DNA of 27,085 nt. Origin: CAYNST01 sp964434105. GTDB taxonomy: Bacteria; Pseudomonadota; Gammaproteobacteria; Pseudomonadales; Cellvibrionaceae. Shown piece after piece: positions 14,780-23,040 of the stretch. The notes below the pieces were generated by a model. That model worked only from the letters and a program-made list of their open reading frames with translations. It ran no database searches and was not told where the DNA came from. The first letter of the stretch is position 1. The number at the start of each line of letters is the position of its first letter. Both the position numbers and the translations under genes were made by a program. The stretch spans positions 1 to 27,085 of the forward strand of contig CAYSTJ010000054.1 of NCBI GenBank assembly GCA_964434105.1, written 5' to 3'.

Positions 14780-15562
14780 ATGACAGATCTTACTGATTTC
14801 CATAACTACCAGGCACCCGACGCCCTTCTGAGTGGCCGGGTAATCGTCGTCACTGGCGCCGGCGCCGGCATTGGCCGTGCGGCAGCCAGGGCATTTGCTG
14901 CCCACGGTGCCACCGTCGTCCTGCTGGGGCGCACGCTGTCAAAGCTGGAAAGCATTTATGATGAAATCGAAAACAGCGGCTATCCTAAACCGGCCATTTT
15001 TCCGATCAACTTTGAGGGCGCTGCACCGGAAGACTATCAGCAGCTGACGACCGCGCTGGACAAGGAGTTCGGCCGCGTCGACGGCCTGCTGCATAACGCA
15101 GGTCTGCTTGGCGCCCGAACTCCGATCGCGAATTACCCGCTCGCTGAATGGCACAAAGTGCTGCAGGTCAATGTGACCGCCTGCTACCTGCTGACCAATG
15201 CCTTGCTGCCGTTGCTGCATAAATCCACAGATGCCCGGATTCTGTTCACAGGGTCGGCCGTGGGCAGGAAGGGCCGCGCCTACTGGGGCGCCTATTCCGT
15301 GTCCAGCGCCGCCAGCGACAATCTGATGGAGGTCCTCGCAGATGAACTGGAATCCACCAGCATACGGGTCAATGCCATCAATCCAGGTGCCGTGCGCACC
15401 GAGATGCGCGCCGCCGCCTACCCGGCAGAAAACCCTGCCACGGTCATTCCGCCCGAAGATATCATGAACCGCTACCTGTTTCTGCTGGGGCCGGATAGCC
15501 GAGGATGGCATGGCCGGCGCTTAACCGCGCAGAGTCAAGATGAGGCGGCCGCAGAATCCTGA
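14780..15562 (+). CDS. yciK: YciK-like short-chain dehydrogenase with a missing catalytic lysine
   Basis: Short-chain dehydrogenase/reductase of 260 residues, like YciK of E. coli and its Pseudomonas counterpart after mupP. The Rossmann motif VTGAGAGIGRAAA, LHNAG, the active-site serine region ILFTGSAVG and INPGAVRTEMRAAAYPAENP are conserved. The catalytic YxxxK reads YSVSS: Tyr172 is kept but residue 176 is Ser (AGC at 15305-15307), so ordinary SDR chemistry should be impaired. The start ATG at 14780, 17 bases after mupP, gives the family N-terminus; an earlier in-frame start within mupP is not credible. Third gene of the ubiG-mupP-yciK operon. No specific substrate is known for the family. 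Confidence 0.88.
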   Translation: MTDLTDFHNYQAPDALLSGRVIVVTGAGAGIGRAAARAFAAHGATVVLLGRTLSKLESIYDEIENSGYPKPAIFPINFEGAAPEDYQQLTTALDKEFGRVDGLLHNAGLLGARTPIANYPLAEWHKVLQVNVTACYLLTNALLPLLHKSTDARILFTGSAVGRKGRAYWGAYSVSSAASDNLMEVLADELESTSIRVNAINPGAVRTEMRAAAYPAENPATVIPPEDIMNRYLFLLGPDSRGWHGRRLTAQSQDEAAAES

Positions 15563-15758
15563 TTCGACCCGATCGCCGCAGTGGCATTGAATTGTTTTAT
15601 TGGAACTGTTCAGCTCGTGTCGTAACGATTCAGATTGCATCCAGATTTGTTCAGGGCAAGGCGAAAAATGTGAGTTTACTCGTGTAACTGCCTTCGAGAT
15701 TTCTCATGCTGAGGCACTGTCGGCTGCCGGCGGATTCGATCCGTCTTTCGACGCAGGG
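15563..15758. other. Convergent intergenic stretch, possible dispersed repeat
   Basis: Between the ends of the SDR gene and the hydrolase gene. It contains GGCAAGGCGAAAAATGTGAG followed by the imperfect dyad AGTTTAC...GTAACT (15673-15689). This resembles intergenic repeats I associate with marine gammaproteobacteria, but only one copy is seen in the window. No intrinsic terminator is evident. Confidence 0.3.
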
Positions 15759-16562
15759 TTACTTATCCGTCGTTGCCGCGGACTGCAGAAACTGACCAAG
15801 ACGTCGATAGTATTCCGCCGGGCGCGCGTCATTATGATCCCGCGCCGGCAGCACCATAAATTCCTTGGGATCATTGGCCGCCTCGAACAGGCTGCGACCC
15901 AGCGCGATGGGAATGATTGAATCCTGCCCCGCATGACTTTGAAAAACAGGCCCTCGAAAGCCGCGGATCAGCTCCCCAGCGTTAATATCCTGCCTCAATA
16001 GTGGCCCCACCGGCAACCAGGGAAAGCGACTCCGGGCGACCCGTGCCAGCGAAGGAAATGCGCCCTCCAGTATCAACGCCCGCGCGCCTTCTTCCGCCGC
16101 CAGGTGGACTGCCACCAAACCGCCCAGCGAACTTCCCAGCAGAATAATGTCGTTTGACCCGATGCCGGCCCGGCTACGCAACCAGTTCATTGCCGCTTTC
16201 CCGTCCGCCCTGATTCCATTCACCGAGGGCCGCCCCTGACTGCGGCCATAGCCGCGGTAATCGAAAATGAACACCGACAGCCCCAGCTCGTGATTGAGCA
16301 ACCGGATAACCGCTGCCCGATCACTCAGGTTGCCAGCATTACCATGCGCGTAAAGCAAATAACCGCTGGGCTGTGCAGCGGGGACGTACCACCCGTGTAG
16401 CTTGACGCCGTCTGCCGAGTCGAACCAGACATCCTCAAAATCCAGATTGGCCGGTTCCCAGTTACCGGACGGCCAGACGCCTGGATGAAAGATCAGGCTG
16501 CGCGCTGTGCAGCCTGCCAGCCAGGTTGTCACTATTCCCAGCATCAAAATGCGCCCATACAC
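15759..16562 (-). CDS. Alpha/beta-hydrolase lipoprotein (ABHD12/13, Bem46-like)
   Basis: Serine hydrolase of 267 residues with a lipoprotein signal (TTWLAGC; cysteine at residue 18), so it is probably anchored in a membrane on the periplasmic side. The oxyanion segment YLLYAHGNAGN, the nucleophile elbow LLGSSLGGLVA, the Asp in HAGQDSIIP and the His in PARDHND make a complete triad. FIFDYRGYGRSQGRPS is typical of the Bem46/ABHD13 type. Start is a GTG that gives a short but usable signal peptide; an ATG at 16544 would leave only about 11 residues before the cysteine. It may be co-transcribed with the acyltransferase gene 42 bases upstream. Substrate unknown; an ester or thioester is likely. Confidence 0.8.
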   Translation of the reverse strand: MYGRILMLGIVTTWLAGCTARSLIFHPGVWPSGNWEPANLDFEDVWFDSADGVKLHGWYVPAAQPSGYLLYAHGNAGNLSDRAAVIRLLNHELGLSVFIFDYRGYGRSQGRPSVNGIRADGKAAMNWLRSRAGIGSNDIILLGSSLGGLVAVHLAAEEGARALILEGAFPSLARVARSRFPWLPVGPLLRQDINAGELIRGFRGPVFQSHAGQDSIIPIALGRSLFEAANDPKEFMVLPARDHNDARPAEYYRRLGQFLQSAATTDK

Positions 16563-16604
16563 AGAATATTGACCTCATCACGCGACATGCTGTTGAAGGG
16601 TTGC

Positions 16605-18602
16605 CTATTTCGACCTTGCCACGCCTTCGGCAACTGGATTCAGACCAATGGCTGCTGAAAACTGCGCATCGTTGAGCATACGGGCGACAAACATCGAGGC
16701 GCCCGAGAGGCTCCAGTGATCACCATCAGACCAGTGCAATGCTGTACAATCCATAAAATCATGATCCATATCGAAGTCCGTGATTGCCATCTGGGAAATA
16801 TACGGCACATGAGCCCTGGCAGTGTACGCCGCAATTTGCGCATCCAGCATTCCGAAAACCTGATCCAGTCCCGGCCGTAACTGGTATGCGTATTCGCAGC
16901 CCCTGGCCAACAGATACCGCTTGCCAATGTGAGGCTCTATGCGTGGCCCCACCCAGACGACACGGGTGTACCCGGCGATTCGCTCGAGGTATGCAGCCAC
17001 TGATGCGATATATTCCGGGTTTACCACGTAAAATGCCGGGTTGACACTGGCCGTCTCGGGGACATGTGAAAGAATTTCCCGCCCTGTTCCACCATCAACT
17101 GTTTCCAGCAGGTGCAATCCGGCCTGGGTGTAAATGACCGTCGCAAAAACCTCTGGATATTGCTCGATAAAGCTGGCCATCCCGTCATATGCACATTCTT
17201 CTGCCTGCGTGTGTGGCCGGCACCCGCCGGATGTTATGCCTACCAGAAATTCCTCGGGATACTCGGCATTCATCCCGTTATAAAAATCAATGCCATGACT
17301 ATCGCCAACGACCACAATGCCCGGGCCATAGGTCTCACGGCATTCGAGCAATCGCCGCACGGTTTGTTCCGCAAGTTCACGGGTGTTGAATCGACAGGTT
17401 TTTTCGGGGAAACCGGCCCGCTTCAACGCGACTGTCTCTTCTATAAGGAAATAGGTTTCAGCCAATTCGGGATTCTGCCTGACCCAGCTATTGAACCTGC
17501 CGTCACTGACGTGCCCATAGAGTCCGATCAGTATGATAGCGGCCGTTCCAGCTGCGGTTGCACCAAATACGGCCTTTTGTGTCGGGAATACGGGAACGGG
17601 TTTCTTTCGGAACGGCTGTTCTACATAGCGCCAGGTCAGGTATGCCAGCCCCAGTGATGCCATCCCTAACAAGCCCAGGGTATGGGGTGCGGGATAGGTT
17701 ATGCTGCCAATACGGGCGAATGCCAGCAACGGTTGATGCCAGAGATAGGCGCTGTAGCTTATCAAACCGATACCGACCAGCAACGGTGTGGACAAGATTC
17801 GGGCGACCATGGTAGACGAATTTCCATAAAGAATAATCAATGCGGCACCCCCAACCGGAGCCAACGCATAGAATGACGGAAACGGTGTCTCTGCGTCATA
17901 AAAAAATATGGAATAAAGTATCAATAGCAGACCCGCGTTTGCCAAAAGCGGGCTGTGACGACGAAAACCATTGGCCAGCAGGAATGCACAGATAGCGCCC
18001 ACGCCCAACTCCCACGCTCTGGTGGGCAACAGGAAGAAGTTGGCCGCCGATGCATTTCGCCAGCCCCACTCCGATAACAGAAAGCTCACACAAGTCAGCC
18101 CTACCACCGTGTAAAATACCGGATTGCGTCCGTAGCGCCACAACATCAACAACAATATGGGAAAGAACAGGTAAAACTGTTCTTCCACCGCAAGCGTCCA
18201 GGTGTGCAACAGCGGATTTTCTTCCGCGGAGGGCGCGAAATAGTTTGTGTTCTGCCAGAAAAGAATATTCGAGACAAAAAAACTGATCGCCAACAGACTG
18301 TGCGAAAAATCCTTGAATTGTGACGGGAGCATCACTATCCAGGCTACAGGGATGCAACAGGCCAGTACAAAAAACAACGCCGGTGCTATGCGCCGCGCCC
18401 TGCGCTCATAAAACTGCCTGATTGAAAAGCGTCCTTTATTGAGATCATTGATAATAATCGTCGTGATCAAGTAACCGCTGATCACGAAAAAGACGTCGAC
18501 GCCGACATAGCCCCCTGCAAAGAGACCCAGGCCCGCGTGAAAAAATATTACAGGAAGTACAGCGATGGCGCGGAGGCCATCAATTTCTCGTCGGTACTGC
18601 AT
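16605..18602 (-). CDS. Membrane O-acyltransferase (acyltransferase-3 with C-terminal SGNH domain)
   Basis: OafA/YrhL-type O-acetyltransferase of 665 residues. Residues 1 to about 360 are the polytopic acyltransferase-3 domain: YRREIDGLRAIAVLPVIFFH with the conserved Arg and His, GGYVGVDVFFVISGYLIT, and LLHTWTLAVEEQFYLFFPIL. The remainder is a periplasmic SGNH-like domain with block I VVVGDSHG and the C-terminal D-x-x-H in SDGDHWSLSGA. Such two-domain proteins transfer acetyl groups to O-antigen, exopolysaccharide or other surface glycans. No other glycan-synthesis genes are near, so the target is unknown. The start ATG has no strong ribosome site. Confidence 0.88.
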   Translation of the reverse strand: MQYRREIDGLRAIAVLPVIFFHAGLGLFAGGYVGVDVFFVISGYLITTIIINDLNKGRFSIRQFYERRARRIAPALFFVLACCIPVAWIVMLPSQFKDFSHSLLAISFFVSNILFWQNTNYFAPSAEENPLLHTWTLAVEEQFYLFFPILLLMLWRYGRNPVFYTVVGLTCVSFLLSEWGWRNASAANFFLLPTRAWELGVGAICAFLLANGFRRHSPLLANAGLLLILYSIFFYDAETPFPSFYALAPVGGAALIILYGNSSTMVARILSTPLLVGIGLISYSAYLWHQPLLAFARIGSITYPAPHTLGLLGMASLGLAYLTWRYVEQPFRKKPVPVFPTQKAVFGATAAGTAAIILIGLYGHVSDGRFNSWVRQNPELAETYFLIEETVALKRAGFPEKTCRFNTRELAEQTVRRLLECRETYGPGIVVVGDSHGIDFYNGMNAEYPEEFLVGITSGGCRPHTQAEECAYDGMASFIEQYPEVFATVIYTQAGLHLLETVDGGTGREILSHVPETASVNPAFYVVNPEYIASVAAYLERIAGYTRVVWVGPRIEPHIGKRYLLARGCEYAYQLRPGLDQVFGMLDAQIAAYTARAHVPYISQMAITDFDMDHDFMDCTALHWSDGDHWSLSGASMFVARMLNDAQFSAAIGLNPVAEGVARSK

Positions 18603-19154
18603 GTTGGCCGTCCAGTCCAGTAAAGCGTTAGAAGCGCGTGTGTCAAATCGGCAAGGTGCGGATGATTTTCACCGGCTCTCCAGGCTGGATGAGCGTACAA
18701 AAATTCCGCATTCTGTCTATCGACGGTGAAGGGTTGGTACAAACAATAGCGCACGTATTTTGACGCACCATCATGCGCCATAAATGCCGCACCGCTGTGC
18801 AGCCTGCTCAAGCATCCAGGGTGTGATCCCCCGAACGCCACAGCTGACGGGCAGTGCCGGTGACTCCCCGGGCATTTAGCCAAAAACGTGCCTGCAAACG
18901 GGTTGACAGGCGTCAGATCGAAAACACGCGGAGCCGATGACATCGGCGAGCCGAAATTAACGACCGGTATTTCGACTGCCCTGCGCCGACATTGTGAACG
19001 CTGGCAGGCATGCACAGGCGCCAGCTAATTCGCAATGCAGCAACCGATTGCATATACAATAAAATATGAGGGCGATGTTTCAGGACTGTTAACAGATTCG
19101 GATCAATGAATACGCGGACGGGATTAAAGTGGTCCGTCCGGTCAATGAAAACAA
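18603..19154. other. Intergenic region of about 550 bases without a supported gene
   Basis: I find no convincing coding sequence. A 155-codon minus-strand frame (18548-19015) overlaps the acyltransferase N-terminus and has a composition unlike a real protein. A hairpin CGGACGG/CCGTCCG (19115-19140) lies just beyond the glutaredoxin stop and could end that transcript, though it has no T-tract. An AT-rich patch near 19045-19070 may hold a promoter. Confidence 0.5.
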
Positions 19155-19487
19155 TTATTCCTGGGCCGGATCTTCCGGCACGGCACTTTCAATCAAAGAC
19201 TTCAACTCACCTTTTTCATGCATTTCCGTCACAATATCACAACCACCAATCAACTCGCCGTTGACCCACAGCTGGGGAAAGGTCGGCCAGTTGGCATACT
19301 TGGGCAGATTGGTGCGAATATCAGGATTGGCCAGCACGTCAACAAAGGCGAAACGTCGTCCACAGGCCATCAGCGCCTGGGATGTGCGCATCGAGAAACC
19401 GCACTGCGGGGCATCGGGTGAACCTTTCATATAAAGTACTACCGGATTCTGTTCTATCTGTTGTTTGATTTGTTCCATGATGTCCAT
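19155..19487 (-). CDS. grxD: Monothiol glutaredoxin, CGFS type (Grx4)
   Basis: CGFS glutaredoxins bind a [2Fe-2S] cluster with glutathione and deliver or sense Fe-S clusters, often with a BolA partner. The 110 residues include KGSPDAPQCGFS (Cys29), the glutathione-contacting WPTFPQLWVNGELIGGCDI with the cis-proline, and the PKYANWP signature shared with E. coli GrxD. The start used here gives MDIMEQ; a second ATG three codons later is also possible. The gene stands alone between the hyuB-like gene and a long intergenic gap. Confidence 0.95.
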   Translation of the reverse strand: MDIMEQIKQQIEQNPVVLYMKGSPDAPQCGFSMRTSQALMACGRRFAFVDVLANPDIRTNLPKYANWPTFPQLWVNGELIGGCDIVTEMHEKGELKSLIESAVPEDPAQE

Positions 19488-19554
19488 GTGCGTTGTTAAC
19501 CTCTGCAGTTGCCAATGAAAAACCAGGTGTCATGGTCGGATATCGGCGGCCATT

Positions 19555-21108
19555 CTAACGCGATTTGACAGGTTTATTCCACCCACCGCCGCCCGGCGTT
19601 TCCATGCAGAAGCGATCACCCGCCTTTACCGTCAGATTTGTCTTACCCGGCAATGTCTGACCGTTAAGGCGATTCAAACCCGGCAGGCCGGCCCCCGCGC
19701 CATGCAGGCCCCAGGGCGCCCGCCGGCGTCGCTCCGTCAGCAGGCTTAGCTGTGCCGGTGCCAAAAATTCGAATTCCCGGATCACACCGTCCCCGCCGGC
19801 AAACAGCCCTGCACCGCCGGAGTCAGACCGCACCGTATAACGAATCACCCGGACCGGGTAATGACTCTCGATACTCTCAACCGGCGTATTCAGGGTATTG
19901 GTCATATGTGTCTGACGGGCACTCATACCCCGCCCGGCCGGCCCCGCCCCGCTTCCGCCTGCCAGGGTTTCATAATAATCCCAGGCGCTTTGGCCGGCTG
20001 TTGCGCCTGCCCCCATGGCCAGATTGTTCATGGTGCCCTGACTGGCGGCCGGAATAGTCTGCGGCAGTGCCTGGGCCAGGGCACCCATCACCACATCCAC
20101 TATGCGACTTGATGTCTCGACATTGCCCGCCGCCACCGCCGCCGGCCGTCGGGCATTCAACAGGCAGCCTTCGGGTGCCTTGATGGCAATGGGCCGGAAG
20201 GTACCGGCACAGGCAGGCGCATAGGCAGGTAACAGACACCGAAAGCAATAGAAGACGGCGGCAGCGGCTACTGATAGCGGGCAATTGATATTGCCCACCG
20301 CCTGCGGTGCAGTTCCGGTAAAGTCGGCCTCTATGCGGCCGTCTGCGATTGTCAACGTGAGCACGATGGGAATGTCTGTCGCCTCGAGACCGTCATCCTC
20401 CATATAATCGGTATACTTATAACGCCCGGCGGGAATTGCGGCCCATTCGCTCAGGGCCAGTTTTTCGGCATAATCATTCAATGCCGCCAGGCAGGCGATA
20501 AATTCATCGCCCCCCACTCTCGAGACAAGCCATTCAAGGCGCGTTACGCCCAACTGGCATGCACTGACCTGCGCGTGGAAATCGCCACGCAGGCGCGGGT
20601 CGTTACTGGCACCACATAATTGTTCGAATACGGCATCCTGCCACTGCGCCCGATCTATCAGCAGGGTAGGTGCAATCACGTTGCCCTCTTCTTCCAGTGT
20701 GCGCGCCACCGGCATGGAACCCGGCTGTGCCGAACCGATATTGGCATGGTGCGCGCGGTTGGCGGCAAAACCGACCAGCTCGTCATCCATAAATACCGGC
20801 GCTACCACCGTCACATCCGGCAGATGGGTACCCCCCATAAACGGGTCATTCAATACCAGCACATCGCCAGCGTGCCATGTCTGCTGGCGGACCAGATCCA
20901 CCATGGCGAAGGCCATACTGCCGAGATGCACCGGAATGTGTGCAGCCTGAGCGCACAACGCGCCCTGCCGATCAAAAATGGCGCAGGAAAAATCCAGCCG
21001 GTCTTTTATGTTGGGGGAAAATGCAGACCGTTTAAGCGCTGCCCCCATTTCTTCACAAATGGCGGACATCCGGCTGGAGAAGATTCCAAGCTCAATGGCG
21101 GCAATCAT
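19555..21108 (-). CDS. Hydantoinase B/oxoprolinase-family (HyuB-type) subunit
   Basis: Protein of 517 residues belonging to the HyuB/5-oxoprolinase B family, which normally pairs with HyuA for ATP-dependent opening of hydantoins or 5-oxoproline, or for acetone/acetophenone carboxylation. Conserved features include EEMGAALKRSAFSPNIKDR, CAIFDRQG, AAHIPVHLGSM, DVLVLNDPFMGGTHLPD, FAANRAHHANIG and the glycine-rich C-terminal ETPGGGGW. Length is normal for HyuB. There is no hyuA on either side: glutaredoxin follows, and the upstream 400 bases are non-coding. Its partner must be encoded elsewhere or be absent. Real substrate unknown. Confidence 0.88.
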   Translation of the reverse strand: MIAAIELGIFSSRMSAICEEMGAALKRSAFSPNIKDRLDFSCAIFDRQGALCAQAAHIPVHLGSMAFAMVDLVRQQTWHAGDVLVLNDPFMGGTHLPDVTVVAPVFMDDELVGFAANRAHHANIGSAQPGSMPVARTLEEEGNVIAPTLLIDRAQWQDAVFEQLCGASNDPRLRGDFHAQVSACQLGVTRLEWLVSRVGGDEFIACLAALNDYAEKLALSEWAAIPAGRYKYTDYMEDDGLEATDIPIVLTLTIADGRIEADFTGTAPQAVGNINCPLSVAAAAVFYCFRCLLPAYAPACAGTFRPIAIKAPEGCLLNARRPAAVAAGNVETSSRIVDVVMGALAQALPQTIPAASQGTMNNLAMGAGATAGQSAWDYYETLAGGSGAGPAGRGMSARQTHMTNTLNTPVESIESHYPVRVIRYTVRSDSGGAGLFAGGDGVIREFEFLAPAQLSLLTERRRRAPWGLHGAGAGLPGLNRLNGQTLPGKTNLTVKAGDRFCMETPGGGGWNKPVKSR

Positions 21109-21565
21109 TTATTCGGTTACTCCTGCACAGAACACAGGCCGTAATATACACCGGATAGATCAATCGTGCGCGTTGTGTCCGGATTCGGCATTGGGGTTTG
21201 GTCAGCCGGTCGACCGCGGCTCGGAAACGGGCCATCCACGCCTGTTGCCAAAACACTGCTTTAATTCCCAGAGGCGCTATGGCTCAGGCCGGTGCGCTGG
21301 TGGCTCAGCCCGCCACCCCTGTCGTTCGCGCCATGTCTGCCCGTACGACTGCCCCGTCGTTCATGGTGCTGCTCACTCGATCCACACTGCCGGGACGCCG
21401 CCGTCACAACCCGAAATTGTCTGCTAGACTTCTTTTGTCAGTGCAGCTTCGAATCACCGGTATGATAATCAGCGCCGCCCTGGACCTTGGGCTAGTTCTG
21501 CGCGGCGATCACCCGGTGCGGGTTGGCACCTAATCCGGGTTGCAGTCAAAAAAGGTTTAAACGCC
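21109..21565. other. Divergent intergenic region between the hyuB-like gene and the GGDEF gene
   Basis: About 450 bases with no supported gene; frames on both strands look random, and nothing resembling a HyuA remnant is visible. A candidate plus-strand extended -10 (TGCTAGACT, 21422-21430) could serve the GGDEF gene. Confidence 0.5.
21422..21430 (+). promoter_or_regulatory. Candidate extended -10 promoter for the GGDEF gene
   Basis: TGC-TAGACT is an extended -10 element located about 150 bases upstream of the GGDEF start. No good -35 is seen, as allowed for extended -10 promoters. Confidence 0.3.
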
Positions 21566-21598
21566 ATGTTCAGACAGTTATGGGCACCTCCCCCGTGA
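21566..21598 (+). CDS. Possible 10-residue leader peptide overlapping the GGDEF start
   Basis: An ATG at 21566 is preceded by AAAAGG at good distance, a better ribosome site than that of the GGDEF gene. It encodes MFRQLWAPPP and stops at 21598, overlapping the GGDEF start (21580) in another frame. The three consecutive prolines before the stop are a known kind of EF-P-dependent ribosome-stalling sequence. It could be a translational regulator or chance. Confidence 0.25.
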   Translation: MFRQLWAPPP

Positions 21599-22923
21599 AG
21601 CCTGCGCATTTGGTCCTGGTTATTGGAATCGCTCTGTGGTCGGCGATCACCCTGTTCGCGACGCTCTCAGAGAGGAAGCAGAATATTTTCGTCGACCCGG
21701 TTGCGCGCTCGGTCTACAGCAGCCATGACCCCTATACCGCTATCAACTGGCTTGACTCCACTCGCGAAAGTTTCACGTGCCTGTTTTTGAGAGCGGACGG
21801 TTCACGTCGTTGTGGCATTGACATAGGGCTCGGCGATGGTCGCCGCAGCGGGATCGACATCAGCCATTTTACCGTTGCACGGCTGGCCATTAAATATGAA
21901 GGCCCTGCGGACAAATTACGATTCAGCTTCCGTAATGCCTACAGCGAGGTCAACACTGCCATCTCGACCACGGGATACAGCTATATCGAAAATGCAAAAT
22001 ACCACAGTACAATTCTACCCCTGCGTGCTGGTGCCTACGTCTATGATATTCCGCTCGACAGTCTGACGGTCCCGAGCTGGTGGATCTCGCAATCGCGCAT
22101 AGTCGATGCCGAAAAAGGATCGCCGGATAGAACCAATGTCATACGCTTAGGTTTTGACCTGGAAACACCAATGCCGGTGGGGCAGCATTTTTTTCATGTT
22201 TTCGGACTGACGCTTGTTGCTCCCTGGTTAAGCGCGGCCAACGCCGGGTGGTGGCTGGGACTTTCTGCGCTCTATTTCGTGATCGTCGGCATAATCTATA
22301 ACGTTTTTCGCCTGAAATCCCATATTCAGGAGCATCAGGAAGAGATGTTCGGGCTGCTCGGCAAGCTCAAGGAGGCCAATAGCAAGTCGGCCCATTTCAA
22401 GGCGCTGGCCATGTACGACCCACTCACCGGTCTGCTAAACCGCCGGGCAGCACTGGATCTGGTCAGGGACTTTTCCCAGCGCAACTCGCTGGCGGGCACC
22501 GCGCTGGTTTTGCTGGATATTGACCATTTCAAACGCGTCAATGACGACTATGGTCATGACATCGGCGATGAGGTGTTGCAGTCCGTCAGTGGGCTCATAT
22601 TGCAGTCGCTGCGCGAGGGTGATGCGGCCATTCGCTGGGGCGGCGAGGAAATTCTGGTTATTTGTCCCAAAACCCGCCCGGAAGGTGCTGAAAAAGTTGC
22701 CGAAAAACTTCGGATGCAAATCGCGGCCCTGCGCTTCCCTCCCCATGAATTAACCATCACGGCGAGCGTCGGTCTTGCCACCGTCGCTGCATCCGACACC
22801 TTCGACCAGGCGTTCAAGCGTGCAGACGAAGCCTTGTATCGCGCCAAGGAAAGCGGTCGCAATCGCGTTTGCAGCGAGCCAGGCACGGGATCTTCAGCAC
22901 TTGCCGTGTCGACGGAGCTGTGA
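21580..22923 (+). CDS. Membrane diguanylate cyclase (GGDEF domain)
   Basis: Makes the second messenger cyclic di-GMP from two GTP. From the ATG at 21580 the protein has 447 residues: a membrane helix (about 10-28), a periplasmic sensor region of about 190 residues with no domain I recognise, a second helix (about 223-246), a short coiled linker and a C-terminal GGDEF domain. The active site reads GGEEI (354-358), a functional variant, preceded by LLDIDHFKRVND and YGHDIGDEVL. An intact RxxD inhibitory site (REGD) lies five residues before it, so product feedback is expected. A TTG at 21523 would add 19 residues and is less likely. The ribosome site is weak; a small overlapping frame precedes it. 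It converges on the CBM lipoprotein gene. Confidence 0.9.
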   Translation: MGTSPVKPAHLVLVIGIALWSAITLFATLSERKQNIFVDPVARSVYSSHDPYTAINWLDSTRESFTCLFLRADGSRRCGIDIGLGDGRRSGIDISHFTVARLAIKYEGPADKLRFSFRNAYSEVNTAISTTGYSYIENAKYHSTILPLRAGAYVYDIPLDSLTVPSWWISQSRIVDAEKGSPDRTNVIRLGFDLETPMPVGQHFFHVFGLTLVAPWLSAANAGWWLGLSALYFVIVGIIYNVFRLKSHIQEHQEEMFGLLGKLKEANSKSAHFKALAMYDPLTGLLNRRAALDLVRDFSQRNSLAGTALVLLDIDHFKRVNDDYGHDIGDEVLQSVSGLILQSLREGDAAIRWGGEEILVICPKTRPEGAEKVAEKLRMQIAALRFPPHELTITASVGLATVAASDTFDQAFKRADEALYRAKESGRNRVCSEPGTGSSALAVSTEL

Positions 22924-22985
22924 TCATTGAAGCATGACCAGTCCGCATGAGCCGAAATGAATGCGCGCTTGCCCCTACTTTACTC

Positions 22986-23040
22986 CTTCGACAGTCAGGG
23001 TGTCGACGTAACTTCTTCGACAGTCAGGGTATCGACGTAA
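22986..23040. repeat. Tandem duplication (period 29) at the 3' end of the CBM gene
   Basis: Two 26-base copies (22986-23011 and 23015-23040) differ at one base and are spaced by a 29-base period. Because 29 is not a multiple of three, the second reading of the same sequence is out of frame and creates the present stop at 22995. Confidence 0.9.

Noticed and set aside
18548..19015. 155-codon minus-strand frame
   Set aside because: It overlaps the acyltransferase start in another frame, is rich in His, Cys and Pro, and has no family resemblance.
19115..19140. Hairpin beyond grxD as an intrinsic terminator
   Set aside because: The stem is good but the loop is 12 bases and there is no T-tract; left as a note only.
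21523..21579. TTG start for the GGDEF protein
   Set aside because: It adds 19 unconserved residues before the first membrane helix and has no good ribosome site; the ATG at 21580 is preferred, though not certain.
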